Assembly: GCF_002157835.1 (NCBI RefSeq) | Contig: NZ_CP020809.1 | Coordinates: 6,696,001 to 6,760,000, forward strand | DNA from: Mycobacterium dioxanotrophicus | GTDB taxonomy: Bacteria > Actinomycetota > Actinomycetes > Mycobacteriales > Mycobacteriaceae | Direction of reading: 5' to 3' | Length of the DNA: 64,000 bases | Shown: positions 1-8,670 of the stretch, in pieces | Layout of the letters: each line of letters begins with the position of its first letter | Position numbering within the stretch: the stretch's first letter is position 1 | Translations under genes and position numbers: made by a program | Notes under the pieces: model-generated | Databases searched by the model: none | Told to the model about the DNA's origin: nothing | What the model saw: the letters and a program-made list of their open reading frames with translations, nothing else

Positions 1-269
1 GGGCCGAGATCGCCGGCCCCGTCCTCGCCGTCGACAAGGCCTACACCGCCGTGGCCAACAGCACTGCGACCGCGGAGCTGGGTGTTTTGGCCGCGCCTGG
101 CGGTGAGCTTTTCGGCCTGCAGGCCAACGGCGGCGGGCGATTCGTGATCTTCGGTGGCGGCATCCCGCTTCGGGCCGGCGGTGTGATCGTCGGCGGTGTC
201 GGGGTCAGCGGCGCCAGCGCGGCCGACGACGTCGCGTGTGCCGAGGCCGCGGTGGCGGCGTTCGGCTGA
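1..269 (+). CDS. GlcG/HbpS-like (DUF336) heme-binding-family protein, 3' part
   Basis: The reading frame is open from base 3 to the TGA at 267-269, so only the last 88 codons are present. The visible part has the typical C-terminal half of the GlcG/HbpS (DUF336) family: a helix KAYTAVANST, then GGRFVIFGGGIPLRAGG and VGGVGVSGASAADDVACAEA. Family members are small cytoplasmic or secreted proteins, some binding heme or cobalamin; many have no defined role and sit beside catabolic genes. The protein ends six bases before the stop of the convergent LacI-type regulator. The missing N-terminus prevents a statement on secretion. Confidence 0.75.
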   Translation, partial: AEIAGPVLAVDKAYTAVANSTATAELGVLAAPGGELFGLQANGGGRFVIFGGGIPLRAGGVIVGGVGVSGASAADDVACAEAAVAAFG

Positions 270-275
270 GCTGGG

Positions 276-1283
276 TCACGGGGCAGGGCAGCCGCAGGTG
301 TCCCCGATCCGCAGCGATGCCCTGAGTTCCGTGCCGACGCCGCTCTCCCCCAGCAGCTGCCCCACCGCGCGGCGCGCCAACGCGTCGACCGGTTGTTGCA
401 CCGCGGTGAGCCGAAGCTGACCGTAATCAGTTGCGCCACCGTCGAATCCGACGACGCGGATACGCTCCGGGATCCGCAGGCCGGCGTCCGCGACGGCCCG
501 GATGGTGGCAGCTGATTGCCCGTAGGTGCCGACGACGATTGCTCGCGGCGGGCGCTCCGTACGCAGAAACGTGCTCACGGCGGCGTAAGCACCCGCCGGC
601 GTGAGATCGGTGCGGATGTGCCGAAGTTGCGCGCCGACGACGGAAGCGACGCCCCGATACCGCTGCTCCACGGTTTCCCGATCGCCGTGACGGACATCGG
701 ATTCGGTGAAACCACCCACGAATGCCGTGTCGTGGCACGCATGTTCGTCACGTAGATGACGGGCGGCCAGCGCACCCGCATGCGTATGGTCCACAGCCAC
801 GATGTCAGCGGCAACGTCCCCGCGGATGTTGTGCAGCCACACCACCGGGATGCGTTCGTGGCGGCACAGCTTGACCGTTTCCGGCGCGTTGGCGGCGCCG
901 ATCACCACCAGGCCGTCGACGCCCACTTCGGCGAACGCGGTCGCGAATTCCAGCTCACGCTCCGGGTCATAACCGGTGTTGCCGATCATGGTCAGGTGGT
1001 CGCGGGCCCTGGCTTCGACCTCGATGTGCCCGACGAATTCACCGAACAGCGGCAGCCCGAGGTCGGGGACGAGCAGACCGATCTGCCGCCACCGGCGTGG
1101 TCGGCGCAATGCTCGGGCGCGCAGGTCGGGCCGGTAGTCCAACTCTTCAATGGCGTCGATCACCTTGGCGCGTAACGACTCTGACACCGGACGCGGTCCA
1201 TTGTTGAGCACGTAGCTCACCACTGCCGTCGAAGTGCCTGCTCGGCTCGCCACGTCGGCCAGGGTCGGACGCTTTCCGCTCAC
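276..1283 (-). CDS. LacI-family transcriptional regulator
   Basis: The product has an N-terminal LacI helix-turn-helix (RPTLADVASRAGTSTAVVSYVLN) with hinge helix (RARALRRPRRWRQIGLLVPDL), then a periplasmic-binding-protein-like effector domain (VDGLVVIGAANAPE, IRVVGFDGGATDYGQ near the C-terminus). From the GTG at 1283 it is 335 residues, the usual LacI length, and an SD-like GGGGA lies upstream; an in-frame ATG at 1367 would add 28 unconserved residues and directly abuts the palindrome. It is divergent from the arylsulfotransferase/ABC operon starting at 1438, so it most likely represses that operon in response to a small ligand, possibly a sulfate ester or sugar (inference). The exact start is uncertain. 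Confidence 0.88.
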   Translation of the reverse strand: MSGKRPTLADVASRAGTSTAVVSYVLNNGPRPVSESLRAKVIDAIEELDYRPDLRARALRRPRRWRQIGLLVPDLGLPLFGEFVGHIEVEARARDHLTMIGNTGYDPERELEFATAFAEVGVDGLVVIGAANAPETVKLCRHERIPVVWLHNIRGDVAADIVAVDHTHAGALAARHLRDEHACHDTAFVGGFTESDVRHGDRETVEQRYRGVASVVGAQLRHIRTDLTPAGAYAAVSTFLRTERPPRAIVVGTYGQSAATIRAVADAGLRIPERIRVVGFDGGATDYGQLRLTAVQQPVDALARRAVGQLLGESGVGTELRASLRIGDTCGCPAP

Positions 1284-1371
1284 CCTTGGATTCCCCGTCC
1301 CCCGGCGCCGCTTCGCCAGACTTTCGATCACGCCGATTATGACGGTTACGCCAGGACCTTCGCTCATTACG

Positions 1372-1383
1372 CTAATCGATTAG
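1372..1383. promoter_or_regulatory. Putative LacI-family operator
   Basis: CTAATCGATTAG is a perfect 12-bp palindrome with the central CG step typical of LacI-family operators. It lies in the divergent intergenic region, 55 bp upstream of the arylsulfotransferase-like start codon and close to the regulator's own start. It probably mediates repression of the operon and autoregulation. Confidence 0.6.
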
Positions 1384-1437
1384 AACCGTTACGGGGAGGA
1401 CCCGTGGACGTAACACGACATTGGTGGAGTAGCTGAC

Positions 1438-2724
1438 ATGGCATTCGTGCGACAGTCCGGCGTCACGCATTTCGACCCCGAACTCGCCTACGACAGCTAC
1501 GTGCTGTTCACCGGCGCAGATTCGGTCACCCGCCTCATCGACCTGCGCGGCACCGTCGTGCACGAGTGGCCCTACGCAGGCGTGCCGCCCCGCATCCTGG
1601 ATCCCGCGCTCAACGGCGGCCGCGTCGGCGATGTCGGGGTGCAGTTGTCCGACAGTGGCGATGCGCGCGGCGGTATCTACGCCAACGGAACTGTGGGACA
1701 GTTGGATTGGAGCGGTGACCGGGTTTGGGAATGGGGTCTGCAGGCACCCGGCGGGGCGGCCCGGCAGAACCATGACTGGGAGCTGCTGCCCAGCGGCAAC
1801 CGGCTGATCCTGGTCACGGCGCCCCGGGTCGTACCGGCACTGGGCGACCACGTCGTCGGCGACCAGGGCCTCTACGAAGTGACACCGGACGGGGAGATCG
1901 TGTGGACCTGGCTGGCCGGCGATCACCTCGACGAGTTCGGCTTTTCCGAGGCCGGTTGGGCCGCGCTGCGTGAGACGGTGGCCCGCGATCCCGAAGACCC
2001 GTGGGGCTACCTGGAGATGAACAGCGCCAAATCCCTTGGCCCCAACCACTGGTACGACGCGCAGCCCGATACCGTGTTTCATCCCGACAACATCCTGGTG
2101 AGCTTCCGCAAGGCCAACATCATCGCGCTCATCGACAAGGCGTCCGGTACCGTCGCCTGGAAACTGGGACCCTACTACGCCGCCCAGGCCGGGGCCCAGC
2201 ACCAGCGGATCAACGCCCACAAGGTGCCGCGCCCACTGGATCAGACGTCCGGACAACACAATCCGCACATGATCGCCGCCGGGCTGCCCGGCGCGGGCAA
2301 CATCCTGGTGTTCGACAACCAGGGCGGCGCGGGTTACCCGCCCGCACCGCTCGGCATCTACGCCGGCTCCCGTGTTCTCGAAATCGACCCGGCGACACAG
2401 GAAATCGTGTGGCAGTACACCGCAGAGGATTCGGGCCGCCCGTCGTGGACGTTCTTCAGTTCCTTCGTGAGCAACGCCCAGCGGCTGCCCAACGGCAACA
2501 CCCTGATCACCGAGGGCATGCATGGGCGGCTGTTCCAGGTGACGGCCGACGGCGACGTCGCGTGGGAGTACCACAGCCCGTATGAGGGGTACGGTGTCGC
2601 CGGCGAGCCCGAGGTCAAACAGCCCAGGGTCCCGGGCGTCGATCGGCTCACCTTGACCGCCCTGGTGTACCGGTCCCAGGCCGTACCTTTCGAGTGGACC
2701 CCGCTCGCGGGTGGGCGCTCATGA
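1438..2724 (+). CDS. Arylsulfotransferase-like (ASST family) beta-propeller protein
   Basis: This 428-residue protein contains repeated propeller-blade motifs of the arylsulfotransferase (ASST) family: LIDLRGTVVHEWP near the start, HDWELLPSGNRLILVT around residue 115, HPDNILVSFRKANIIALID, EIVWQYTAEDSGRP, and RLPNGNTLITEGMHGRLFQ near the end. ASST enzymes move sulfuryl groups between phenolic sulfate esters and phenols. No signal peptide is visible, so it may act in the cytoplasm on imported material. The start at ATG 1438 follows a GGTGGA-like SD. Its stop overlaps the permease start (ATGA at 2721-2724), so it is translationally coupled to an SsuABC-type transporter. The family is clear; sulfotransferase activity is inferred. 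Confidence 0.75.
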   Translation: MAFVRQSGVTHFDPELAYDSYVLFTGADSVTRLIDLRGTVVHEWPYAGVPPRILDPALNGGRVGDVGVQLSDSGDARGGIYANGTVGQLDWSGDRVWEWGLQAPGGAARQNHDWELLPSGNRLILVTAPRVVPALGDHVVGDQGLYEVTPDGEIVWTWLAGDHLDEFGFSEAGWAALRETVARDPEDPWGYLEMNSAKSLGPNHWYDAQPDTVFHPDNILVSFRKANIIALIDKASGTVAWKLGPYYAAQAGAQHQRINAHKVPRPLDQTSGQHNPHMIAAGLPGAGNILVFDNQGGAGYPPAPLGIYAGSRVLEIDPATQEIVWQYTAEDSGRPSWTFFSSFVSNAQRLPNGNTLITEGMHGRLFQVTADGDVAWEYHSPYEGYGVAGEPEVKQPRVPGVDRLTLTALVYRSQAVPFEWTPLAGGRS

Positions 2725-3560
2725 CCGCGGGAGTGGCGGTCCGGACACCGGCGGCAGGCACGGCGAAACGAGCGCGTCCGGTCCGGCTGCGCTCGGCGCT
2801 GACCAGGTTCTCCGCGCTCGGCTGGACCGTCGCCGGCCTGGTGCTCGCGTCGACCGTGTGGTCACTGGTGGTCGCGACGGGCCGATTCCCCCGTCAGCTC
2901 TTCCCGAGCGTCCCGCAGATCCTGTCCGCAGGCCACGCCCTGTGGGCCGACGGGCTGCTGCTCGACGACATCAGCGCCAGCTTGAGCAGGGCCGCACTGG
3001 GTTTCGCGATCGGAGCGGCCATCGGCGTCGTCGTCGCGGTGCTCACGGCCACCACCGCGGCCGGACGCAACCTCCTGCAGCCGGTGCTGCGCGTCTTCGC
3101 GCCGATCCCAACGATCGGCCTGGTGCCACTGGCGATTCTCTGGTTCGGATTGGGCGAGAACAGCAAGACCCTCGTGATCGCGCTCGGCGTGTTCGTCCCG
3201 GTGTGGATCAACAGCCATTCCGGGCTCGCGAGCACACCGGCTGACTACCTGAAGGCCGCCCGCTGCCTGGGGGCGGGACCCTGGCAGACGCTGCGCAGGG
3301 TCGTGTTGCCCGAGGCTGCACCGGACATCGCCGCGGGTCTGCGGGTGGGTGCCGCGATGGCATTCGTGTTGATCGTGGTGGCCGAGATGACCGGCACCAC
3401 AGCGGGTATCGGCTACCGGATCTATCAGGCGCAGTTGTTCTCCCAGGCTGACCGGCTCATCTTCTGCCTGATCGTGCTGGGCATCCTCGGTGCCCTGTGC
3501 GACCTGGCCGTCAACGCGGTCACCACACCGTTCACCCGCTGGGCGCAGGAGGAACACTGA
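2721..3560 (+). CDS. ABC transporter permease, SsuC/TauC/NrtB type
   Basis: A 279-residue polytopic membrane protein with about six membrane segments and the binding-protein-dependent permease coupling loop (DYLKAARCLGAGPWQTLRRVVLPEAAPDI, written here only as its conserved core AAR-LGA-Q--RRVVLPEA). This family carries sulfonates, taurine, nitrate or pyrimidine precursors. The start is the ATG at 2721 overlapping the upstream stop, because the longer reading frame from 2694 lies inside the upstream gene. It works with the ATPase and lipoprotein encoded next. Substrate is not readable from sequence; an aryl sulfate or sulfonate fits the neighbouring ASST-like gene. Confidence 0.88.
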   Translation: MTAGVAVRTPAAGTAKRARPVRLRSALTRFSALGWTVAGLVLASTVWSLVVATGRFPRQLFPSVPQILSAGHALWADGLLLDDISASLSRAALGFAIGAAIGVVVAVLTATTAAGRNLLQPVLRVFAPIPTIGLVPLAILWFGLGENSKTLVIALGVFVPVWINSHSGLASTPADYLKAARCLGAGPWQTLRRVVLPEAAPDIAAGLRVGAAMAFVLIVVAEMTGTTAGIGYRIYQAQLFSQADRLIFCLIVLGILGALCDLAVNAVTTPFTRWAQEEH

Positions 3561-3561
3561 C

Positions 3562-4314
3562 GTGGCCATTCAGACGCACGACCTGATCGTTCGGTTTCCC
3601 GGCCAACGCGAACCAACGCTGAAGAACATCTCACTGACCGTTCCCGACGGATCGTTCGCGGTACTCGTCGGCGCCTCCGGCAGCGGCAAATCCACCCTGC
3701 TGCACTGCCTGGCCGGCCTCATCACCCCAACCTCGGGCACCGTGACCGACAACGGCGAACCCATCACCGAACCACATCCGCGCCGTGGCGTGGCGTTCCA
3801 GCGCGATGTGCTGTTCCCGTGGATGACCGTCGCCGACAACATCGACTTCGCGCTGGCGGCACGGCATCTCGCCAAAGAACAACGGCAGGAGCAGATCGGC
3901 GTCCTGCTCGATCTCGTCGGCCTGCGCGAGGACGTGGCGCGCCAACGCCCGACCGAACTGTCCGGCGGGATGCGCCAGCGGGTCAGTATCGCCCGGGTAC
4001 TCGCGGGCGAACCGTCGGTGATGCTCATGGACGAGCCGTTCGCGGCGCTCGACGCACTCACCCGGCTGCGGATGCAGGATCTGCTGATCGACCTGTGGAC
4101 GCGGCTGAACCGCACCATCGTCTTCGTCACCCATGACATCGATGAAGCCATCCGGCTCGGCGACACCGTCAGTGTGCTGCGCGACGGCCGGATCGCCGAC
4201 CACATCGTCAACCCGCTGAACCGGCCCCGGCCCGCCGACGCGTTGGCAGATCAGCCCGGCTACAGCGAGATCCGCAAAACCCTGCACCACCAACTCGAGG
4301 ATGCCCGAACGTGA
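3562..4314 (+). CDS. ABC transporter ATP-binding protein, SsuB/TauB type
   Basis: The 250-residue protein has Walker A (GASGSGKST, about residue 35), Q-loop (FQRDVLFPWM), signature (LSGGMRQRVSIARVLAGEP), Walker B (VMLMDEPFAALD) and H-loop (VTHDIDEA). It energises import through the neighbouring permease. The GTG at 3562 is chosen because AGGAGGA lies just upstream and the domain begins there; a longer in-frame extension lies within the permease gene. The last four bases form GTGA with the start of the binding-protein gene. Confidence 0.92.
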   Translation: MAIQTHDLIVRFPGQREPTLKNISLTVPDGSFAVLVGASGSGKSTLLHCLAGLITPTSGTVTDNGEPITEPHPRRGVAFQRDVLFPWMTVADNIDFALAARHLAKEQRQEQIGVLLDLVGLREDVARQRPTELSGGMRQRVSIARVLAGEPSVMLMDEPFAALDALTRLRMQDLLIDLWTRLNRTIVFVTHDIDEAIRLGDTVSVLRDGRIADHIVNPLNRPRPADALADQPGYSEIRKTLHHQLEDART

Positions 4315-5279
4315 AATCCACTCTCTGGCGGATGCTCACCGCCGCACTGACCGCCACCGCGCTCGCCGTGTCGGTCACCGCCTGCACCAGCTCGGGCAGT
4401 GCGAACGCCGACGAATTGACCGTCGGCTTCGTCGTGGACCCGTCCTGGGCGCAGGTCCCGGTGGCGGCTTCGACCGGCTTGTTCGACAAGCACGGCGTCA
4501 AGGTCAAGGTGGTGAACTTCTCCTCGGGCGTCGAGGCGCTGCAGGCCGCGTCGGCGGGTCAGGTCGACATCACCACTGCCGCAGACGTTCCCACGTCGGC
4601 CGCACTCACCCGCACCCCGACCCTGAGGGTCGTCGGCGACGGGTCCCGGTGGGAAGGTTCGCGCATCGTGGCGCGGCGCAGCGCGGGCATCACAACCATC
4701 GCCGACCTGAACGGGAAGTCGATCGGCACCCCGCTGGGCACCAGCGCCGCGTACTACATCTCGAATGCCCTGGCGCAGAACCACATCAACGCCCAGCTGG
4801 TGCAGGTGGCGCCGTCGGCCGTGGTGACCGCGGCCACCCAGCGCAACGTCGACGCGGTGTCGATCTTCCAGCCGTACCAGGCGCAGACCATCCAGGCGCT
4901 CGACACCGACGCGGTCGAGCTCGACGGCGGCACCTATCACCAGCACAGCCTGTTCCTCGCCACCCAGCAGGCGATCGCCGACAAAGGTCCGGCGATCACG
5001 AGCTTCTTCGCAGCCCTCGCCGACGCGGGATCCGCTCTGTCCCAACAGGACAACGCCGCGATCGACGCCGTGGCCAAAGCCACGCAGCTCGACGCGGGCC
5101 TGCTGCGCCCGGTGCTCAAAGAATTCGACTTCACGCTGCAGCTCAATCCGGATCTCGCTGCCAAGCTGACCGATCTCGGCGAATGGGCCAAGACCCAGAA
5201 GTCGATCGACGCCACGGCCGCGTTGCCCGATTACGCGCAGTTCCTGGACAACCGGTTCCTGACGAAACCGGCGACGTAG
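4311..5279 (+). CDS. ABC transporter substrate-binding lipoprotein, SsuA/ThiY-like
   Basis: A 322-residue protein with a lipoprotein signal peptide ending in a lipobox (VSVTACTSS, Cys about residue 25), then an NMT1/SsuA-like binding fold (LTVGFVVDPSWAQVPVAAS, ASAGQVDITTAADVPTSAAL, IADLNGKSIGTPLGTSAAY). It should capture the solute outside the membrane. The start is GTG 4311, overlapping the ATPase stop, making this the fourth gene of a tightly coupled operon. It is convergent with the PucR-type gene seven bases away. Confidence 0.9.
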   Translation: MKSTLWRMLTAALTATALAVSVTACTSSGSANADELTVGFVVDPSWAQVPVAASTGLFDKHGVKVKVVNFSSGVEALQAASAGQVDITTAADVPTSAALTRTPTLRVVGDGSRWEGSRIVARRSAGITTIADLNGKSIGTPLGTSAAYYISNALAQNHINAQLVQVAPSAVVTAATQRNVDAVSIFQPYQAQTIQALDTDAVELDGGTYHQHSLFLATQQAIADKGPAITSFFAALADAGSALSQQDNAAIDAVAKATQLDAGLLRPVLKEFDFTLQLNPDLAAKLTDLGEWAKTQKSIDATAALPDYAQFLDNRFLTKPAT

Positions 5280-5286
5280 CCGGCGG

Positions 5287-6786
5287 TCAGCGCCCGTCCA
5301 GCAGATCCCGGGACCGCAACGCCAACCACAGCTGCGCGATGTCGGCGGTGTCGGACAACCGTGCGCCGGTGAGCTCTTCGACCTTGTGCACGCGGTAGAG
5401 CACGGTCTGGCGGTGCACGTTCATGGCAGCGGCGGTGCGCTGCCACGAGCGCTGGTTGGTGAGGAAGGCCTCCAGCGTCTCGACCAATCCGGTGCGATGC
5501 TGCGCATCGTGCTCGATGAGTGGGCCCAGCCACCGCTCGACCATGGCCTGGGCGTCCTCGACGCCGCCCATCCCGACCCACGACGTCGCCGTACCGTACC
5601 GCACGATGGCATCGCCGGTCCGCTGCGCGGTGCCCAGGGCCCAGGTCGCTTCCCGGGCGGCTTCCGCCGAGCGGCCCACGGTCTTCATCACCCGGCTCGC
5701 CCCGATCCTGGCGGTCGAGCCGAGCGACGCGGCGATGGCGTCGACCGCCGCGTCGGTACCCGGAACCACGGCATGTGCGACGCCGGAACGGAACGCGGTC
5801 ACATGCGGAATCCGGCGCCGCCACAAGGCCACATGCAGATCCCGCAGCCTGCGGTCGTCGGCACAGGTCACCGAGACGAACATCGACGTCGCCGGGTCCA
5901 GACCCGCTGACTGCAATTGCCTGCGCCCGACCCGCTGATCGATGCGGCCGTCGATGAGCTGCGCGGTGAGCTCGGCGCCCGAGCGACGGGTGTGTTCCAG
6001 GGCCAGGTGGGTCTGGGACAGTTCCAGCGCGACGACCGTCGCCGCGTGCTGGATCAGCACGCCGTCGAGGGCCACTCCGCCTTCCCGGATGACGGCCAGC
6101 ACCGCGTGTTCGTGTGTCGGTACCTCGCCGACGAGGACCTCGACGCCGCTGGGCGTCAGGATGGACCGCGCCCCTGCGGCGAGCGTGCCCTGCGATGCCG
6201 CACGCACGGTCTCCTTGACCTCATCGCCGGGGTGCGGTCCGTCGGGGTGATACGCGTCGCCGGTGACGCGGTCGCAGACGAACACCGAACACCGCAATTC
6301 CTTGGTGAGCGCGTCGGCGATGCGGGACCGCGCCACGTCGCCGGCGGTGGTGCGGCGCAGCGCATCGTAGATACGGGCCGTGCGCATGAGCCGCTGCGAC
6401 TGCTCTAGCAGCGTGGCCTCGGCGATGGCCCGCGAAATCGCCACGAACGGCATGGGATAGCGGATCCACAGCACCGGCAGGCCGAGGCGTTCGCTGGCGC
6501 GGGTGAAGCGCTGGGTCAGCCGGGGGCAATACATCTCCTCGCCGATGGCCAACCCGCTGGCGCCGACCCGCTGCAACTCGTCGAGCAGATGTTCCTGCTC
6601 GGCCGCCCCCGCGGGGAACGACATGCCGTTGGTCATCAGGAGCTCCCCGGCGCTGACCCACTGCCACGGCTCGGGCAGGTCCGACGTGTGCGTCCAGGAC
6701 ACCTGGCGGTCCAACCCGGCCTTGCCGGAATGCAGTCGCAGCTGCAGGTGCGGCATGTCCAGCAGCTCGCGCACCGTGATGCTCAC
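5287..6786 (-). CDS. PucR-family transcriptional regulator
   Basis: The 499-residue product begins with the PucR N-terminal domain (ITVRELLDMPHLQLRLHSG, HTSDLPEPWQWVSAGELLMTNG), has a GGDEF-like central part, and ends with the C-terminal PucR helix-turn-helix (TLEAFLTNQRSWQRTAAAMN, VHRQTVLYRVHKVEELTG). PucR regulators commonly control purine, allantoin or other nitrogen-compound catabolism. It is the last gene of a leftward operon after the NCS1 permease (26-bp gap), so it likely senses the imported compound or a catabolite. A second PucR-family gene lies at the operon's upstream end. Confidence 0.9.
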   Translation of the reverse strand: MSITVRELLDMPHLQLRLHSGKAGLDRQVSWTHTSDLPEPWQWVSAGELLMTNGMSFPAGAAEQEHLLDELQRVGASGLAIGEEMYCPRLTQRFTRASERLGLPVLWIRYPMPFVAISRAIAEATLLEQSQRLMRTARIYDALRRTTAGDVARSRIADALTKELRCSVFVCDRVTGDAYHPDGPHPGDEVKETVRAASQGTLAAGARSILTPSGVEVLVGEVPTHEHAVLAVIREGGVALDGVLIQHAATVVALELSQTHLALEHTRRSGAELTAQLIDGRIDQRVGRRQLQSAGLDPATSMFVSVTCADDRRLRDLHVALWRRRIPHVTAFRSGVAHAVVPGTDAAVDAIAASLGSTARIGASRVMKTVGRSAEAAREATWALGTAQRTGDAIVRYGTATSWVGMGGVEDAQAMVERWLGPLIEHDAQHRTGLVETLEAFLTNQRSWQRTAAAMNVHRQTVLYRVHKVEELTGARLSDTADIAQLWLALRSRDLLDGR

Positions 6787-6811
6787 CTGCCAACCGTATC
6801 GCTGGATCGGG

Positions 6812-8239
6812 TCAGGGAACGGGATTGCGCACGACCGGGACGGTGGCCTTCTGCCGACGCGCCAGCGAGGTCATCGTGAAGTAGTACAGCGGCGAGACCA
6901 CGACGAGGCCGACGATGAACGAGATATCAGTTCCGCCAAGGAGTTTGGCCATCGGGCCGGTGTAGGCGGTGCCGATGATCATGAACGGCAGTTGCACGGC
7001 GACACCGATCAGATAGCAGATCACCGCTGGCCAGTTGACCCGGCCGTAACGGCCACCGTCGGCCAGGAAGAAGTCCTCGACGACGTAGTCGCCGTGGCGC
7101 ACCAGATAGAAGTCGACGAGATTGACCGCGGTCCATGGCACCAGCGCACCCAGCAGCAGGATCAGCAGGTTGTTGTACTTGGCGACGAAGTCGTCACCGG
7201 CCGACAGGGCGACGAACACCGCGAAGGCGCAGATGCAGGCGGCGATGATGGCGCGTTCCCGGGCCCTGGCGGTGAACTTCGGGAAGAAGGTCTGCAGGAT
7301 GGTGATGGTGCACAGGGTTCCGCAGTAGAGGTTCATCGCGTTGGTCGCCGCCACGCCGACGCTGAACACCGCGACCACCAGCACACTGATGCCTGCGGTG
7401 GCCTTCGTCAGCGCGATGGCCGGATCGTCGTCGAGGGCCAGCAGACCGACTCCGGCACCGAGCAGCATCGGCAGGATCGATCCGGTGGTGGTGCCCCAGT
7501 AACTCATCCAGAAGGCCGGCTTGGCACCGGTCGCCTTGGGCAGGTACCGCGAGTAGTCCGAAACGTAAGGGGCATAGGCGATCTGCCATACCGCGGCGGC
7601 CGCGAAGGTACCGAGGAAGCCGGCTGCGGAGGCGCCCGTGCTGTGGAAGAAGTCGGCAGGCATCGGGTGGACACCGAACGCCCAGACGAAGGCCAGTACC
7701 AGCGTGATGCCCGAGGCCCAGGTCATGATCCGCGCGTAGGCGTGGATCAACGTGTAACCCCAGATCGTCGCCGCGATACTGACGCACGCCAGGATGAGGA
7801 TGCCGCCCTTGACCCCGAGGAACGGCAGCACCGAGGCCAGCGACTCACCGCCGAACACCAGGATCGAGATGAAGAACCCGGTGTACATACACACCACGAC
7901 GGCGACGATGAGTACCGCACCCAGCGAACCGAATTGGCCTTTGGTCTGCACCATCTGGGGCACGCCCAGGGTGGGACCCTGGGCCGAGTGCAGCGCCATG
8001 AAGATCGCGCCGAACAGGTTGCCGAGCACGATGGCCAATACCGCCGACCAGGCCGGCTGGCCGAACACCGTCGTCGCCAGCGCACCGGTGACGATGGCCA
8101 GGATCATGATGTTGGTGCCGAACCAGATGGTGAACATGTCCCGGTTGCGGCCGTGCCGCTGATCCAGCGGCACCTGCTGAATGGTGTTCTCCTCGATGGA
8201 GGAGATGGATTCCGCTGATTTAGTGCGGGTTTCACTCAT
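6812..8239 (-). CDS. NCS1 (purine/cytosine/hydantoin-type) permease
   Basis: A 475-residue protein with about 12 membrane segments and features of the nucleobase:cation symporter-1 family: a hydrophilic N-terminus followed by FTIWFGTNIMILAIVTGAL, and YAPYVSDYSRYLPKATGAK in the middle. NCS1 proteins import nucleobases, hydantoins, allantoin or related ring compounds. SD AAAGGAA precedes ATG 8239. It lies between the oxidoreductase pair and the PucR gene, all on one strand with gaps of about 30 bp or less. Together with the creatininase-like gene at 13868 this suggests a cyclic nitrogen compound as substrate (inference). Confidence 0.88.
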   Translation of the reverse strand: MSETRTKSAESISSIEENTIQQVPLDQRHGRNRDMFTIWFGTNIMILAIVTGALATTVFGQPAWSAVLAIVLGNLFGAIFMALHSAQGPTLGVPQMVQTKGQFGSLGAVLIVAVVVCMYTGFFISILVFGGESLASVLPFLGVKGGILILACVSIAATIWGYTLIHAYARIMTWASGITLVLAFVWAFGVHPMPADFFHSTGASAAGFLGTFAAAAVWQIAYAPYVSDYSRYLPKATGAKPAFWMSYWGTTTGSILPMLLGAGVGLLALDDDPAIALTKATAGISVLVVAVFSVGVAATNAMNLYCGTLCTITILQTFFPKFTARARERAIIAACICAFAVFVALSAGDDFVAKYNNLLILLLGALVPWTAVNLVDFYLVRHGDYVVEDFFLADGGRYGRVNWPAVICYLIGVAVQLPFMIIGTAYTGPMAKLLGGTDISFIVGLVVVSPLYYFTMTSLARRQKATVPVVRNPVP

Positions 8240-8269
8240 GTCGAGTTCCTTTGATGGCGGTCGGGCGGA

Positions 8270-8662
8270 TCAGCGGATGACGAAGCCGCGGTCGACGACG
8301 TGCTCGAGCATGTCGACGTAGCTGTCCATGTCGTCGCGCGCGGGGCGCGGTGCCGCGTCATAGGGCATGGCGGCTTTCACTGCGGGGCTGAGGAAGTAGG
8401 CACCCGCGGCCAGCACGGTCAGCGCCTCGAACCCTCCCGGCTGCTCCGTGGCGAGGCTGTCCAATGCGGCTTCGGGGTCCTTGTCCGCACTGGAATCCAG
8501 TGCGGCGGTGAGCGCGTCGACGAGATCGGGCCGATAGCCCAGGGCTTGGTCGAGCAGGGCGCCGGACACCTCTGCCGTGGTGGCCGACGGCATGGTGTCG
8601 CTTGCCGGGATGAGGGTTTCGGCCAGGGTGGCGAACACCTGACGCTGTTCGGGAGTGAGCAT
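8270..8662 (-). CDS. Gluconate 2-dehydrogenase subunit 3-like small subunit
   Basis: This 130-residue protein starts MLTPEQRQVFATLAETLIPA, the usual opening of the gluconate-2-dehydrogenase subunit 3 family, in which the small subunit accompanies a GMC-type flavoprotein. It lacks the twin-arginine leader found on many members, so it is probably cytoplasmic. Start ATG 8662 is eight bases after the flavoprotein stop, and the SD TGAGGA overlaps that stop, so the two are translationally coupled. It probably stabilises or couples electrons from the GMC protein (family knowledge). Confidence 0.8.
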   Translation of the reverse strand: MLTPEQRQVFATLAETLIPASDTMPSATTAEVSGALLDQALGYRPDLVDALTAALDSSADKDPEAALDSLATEQPGGFEALTVLAAGAYFLSPAVKAAMPYDAAPRPARDDMDSYVDMLEHVVDRGFVIR

Positions 8663-8670
8663 GGCGGTCC

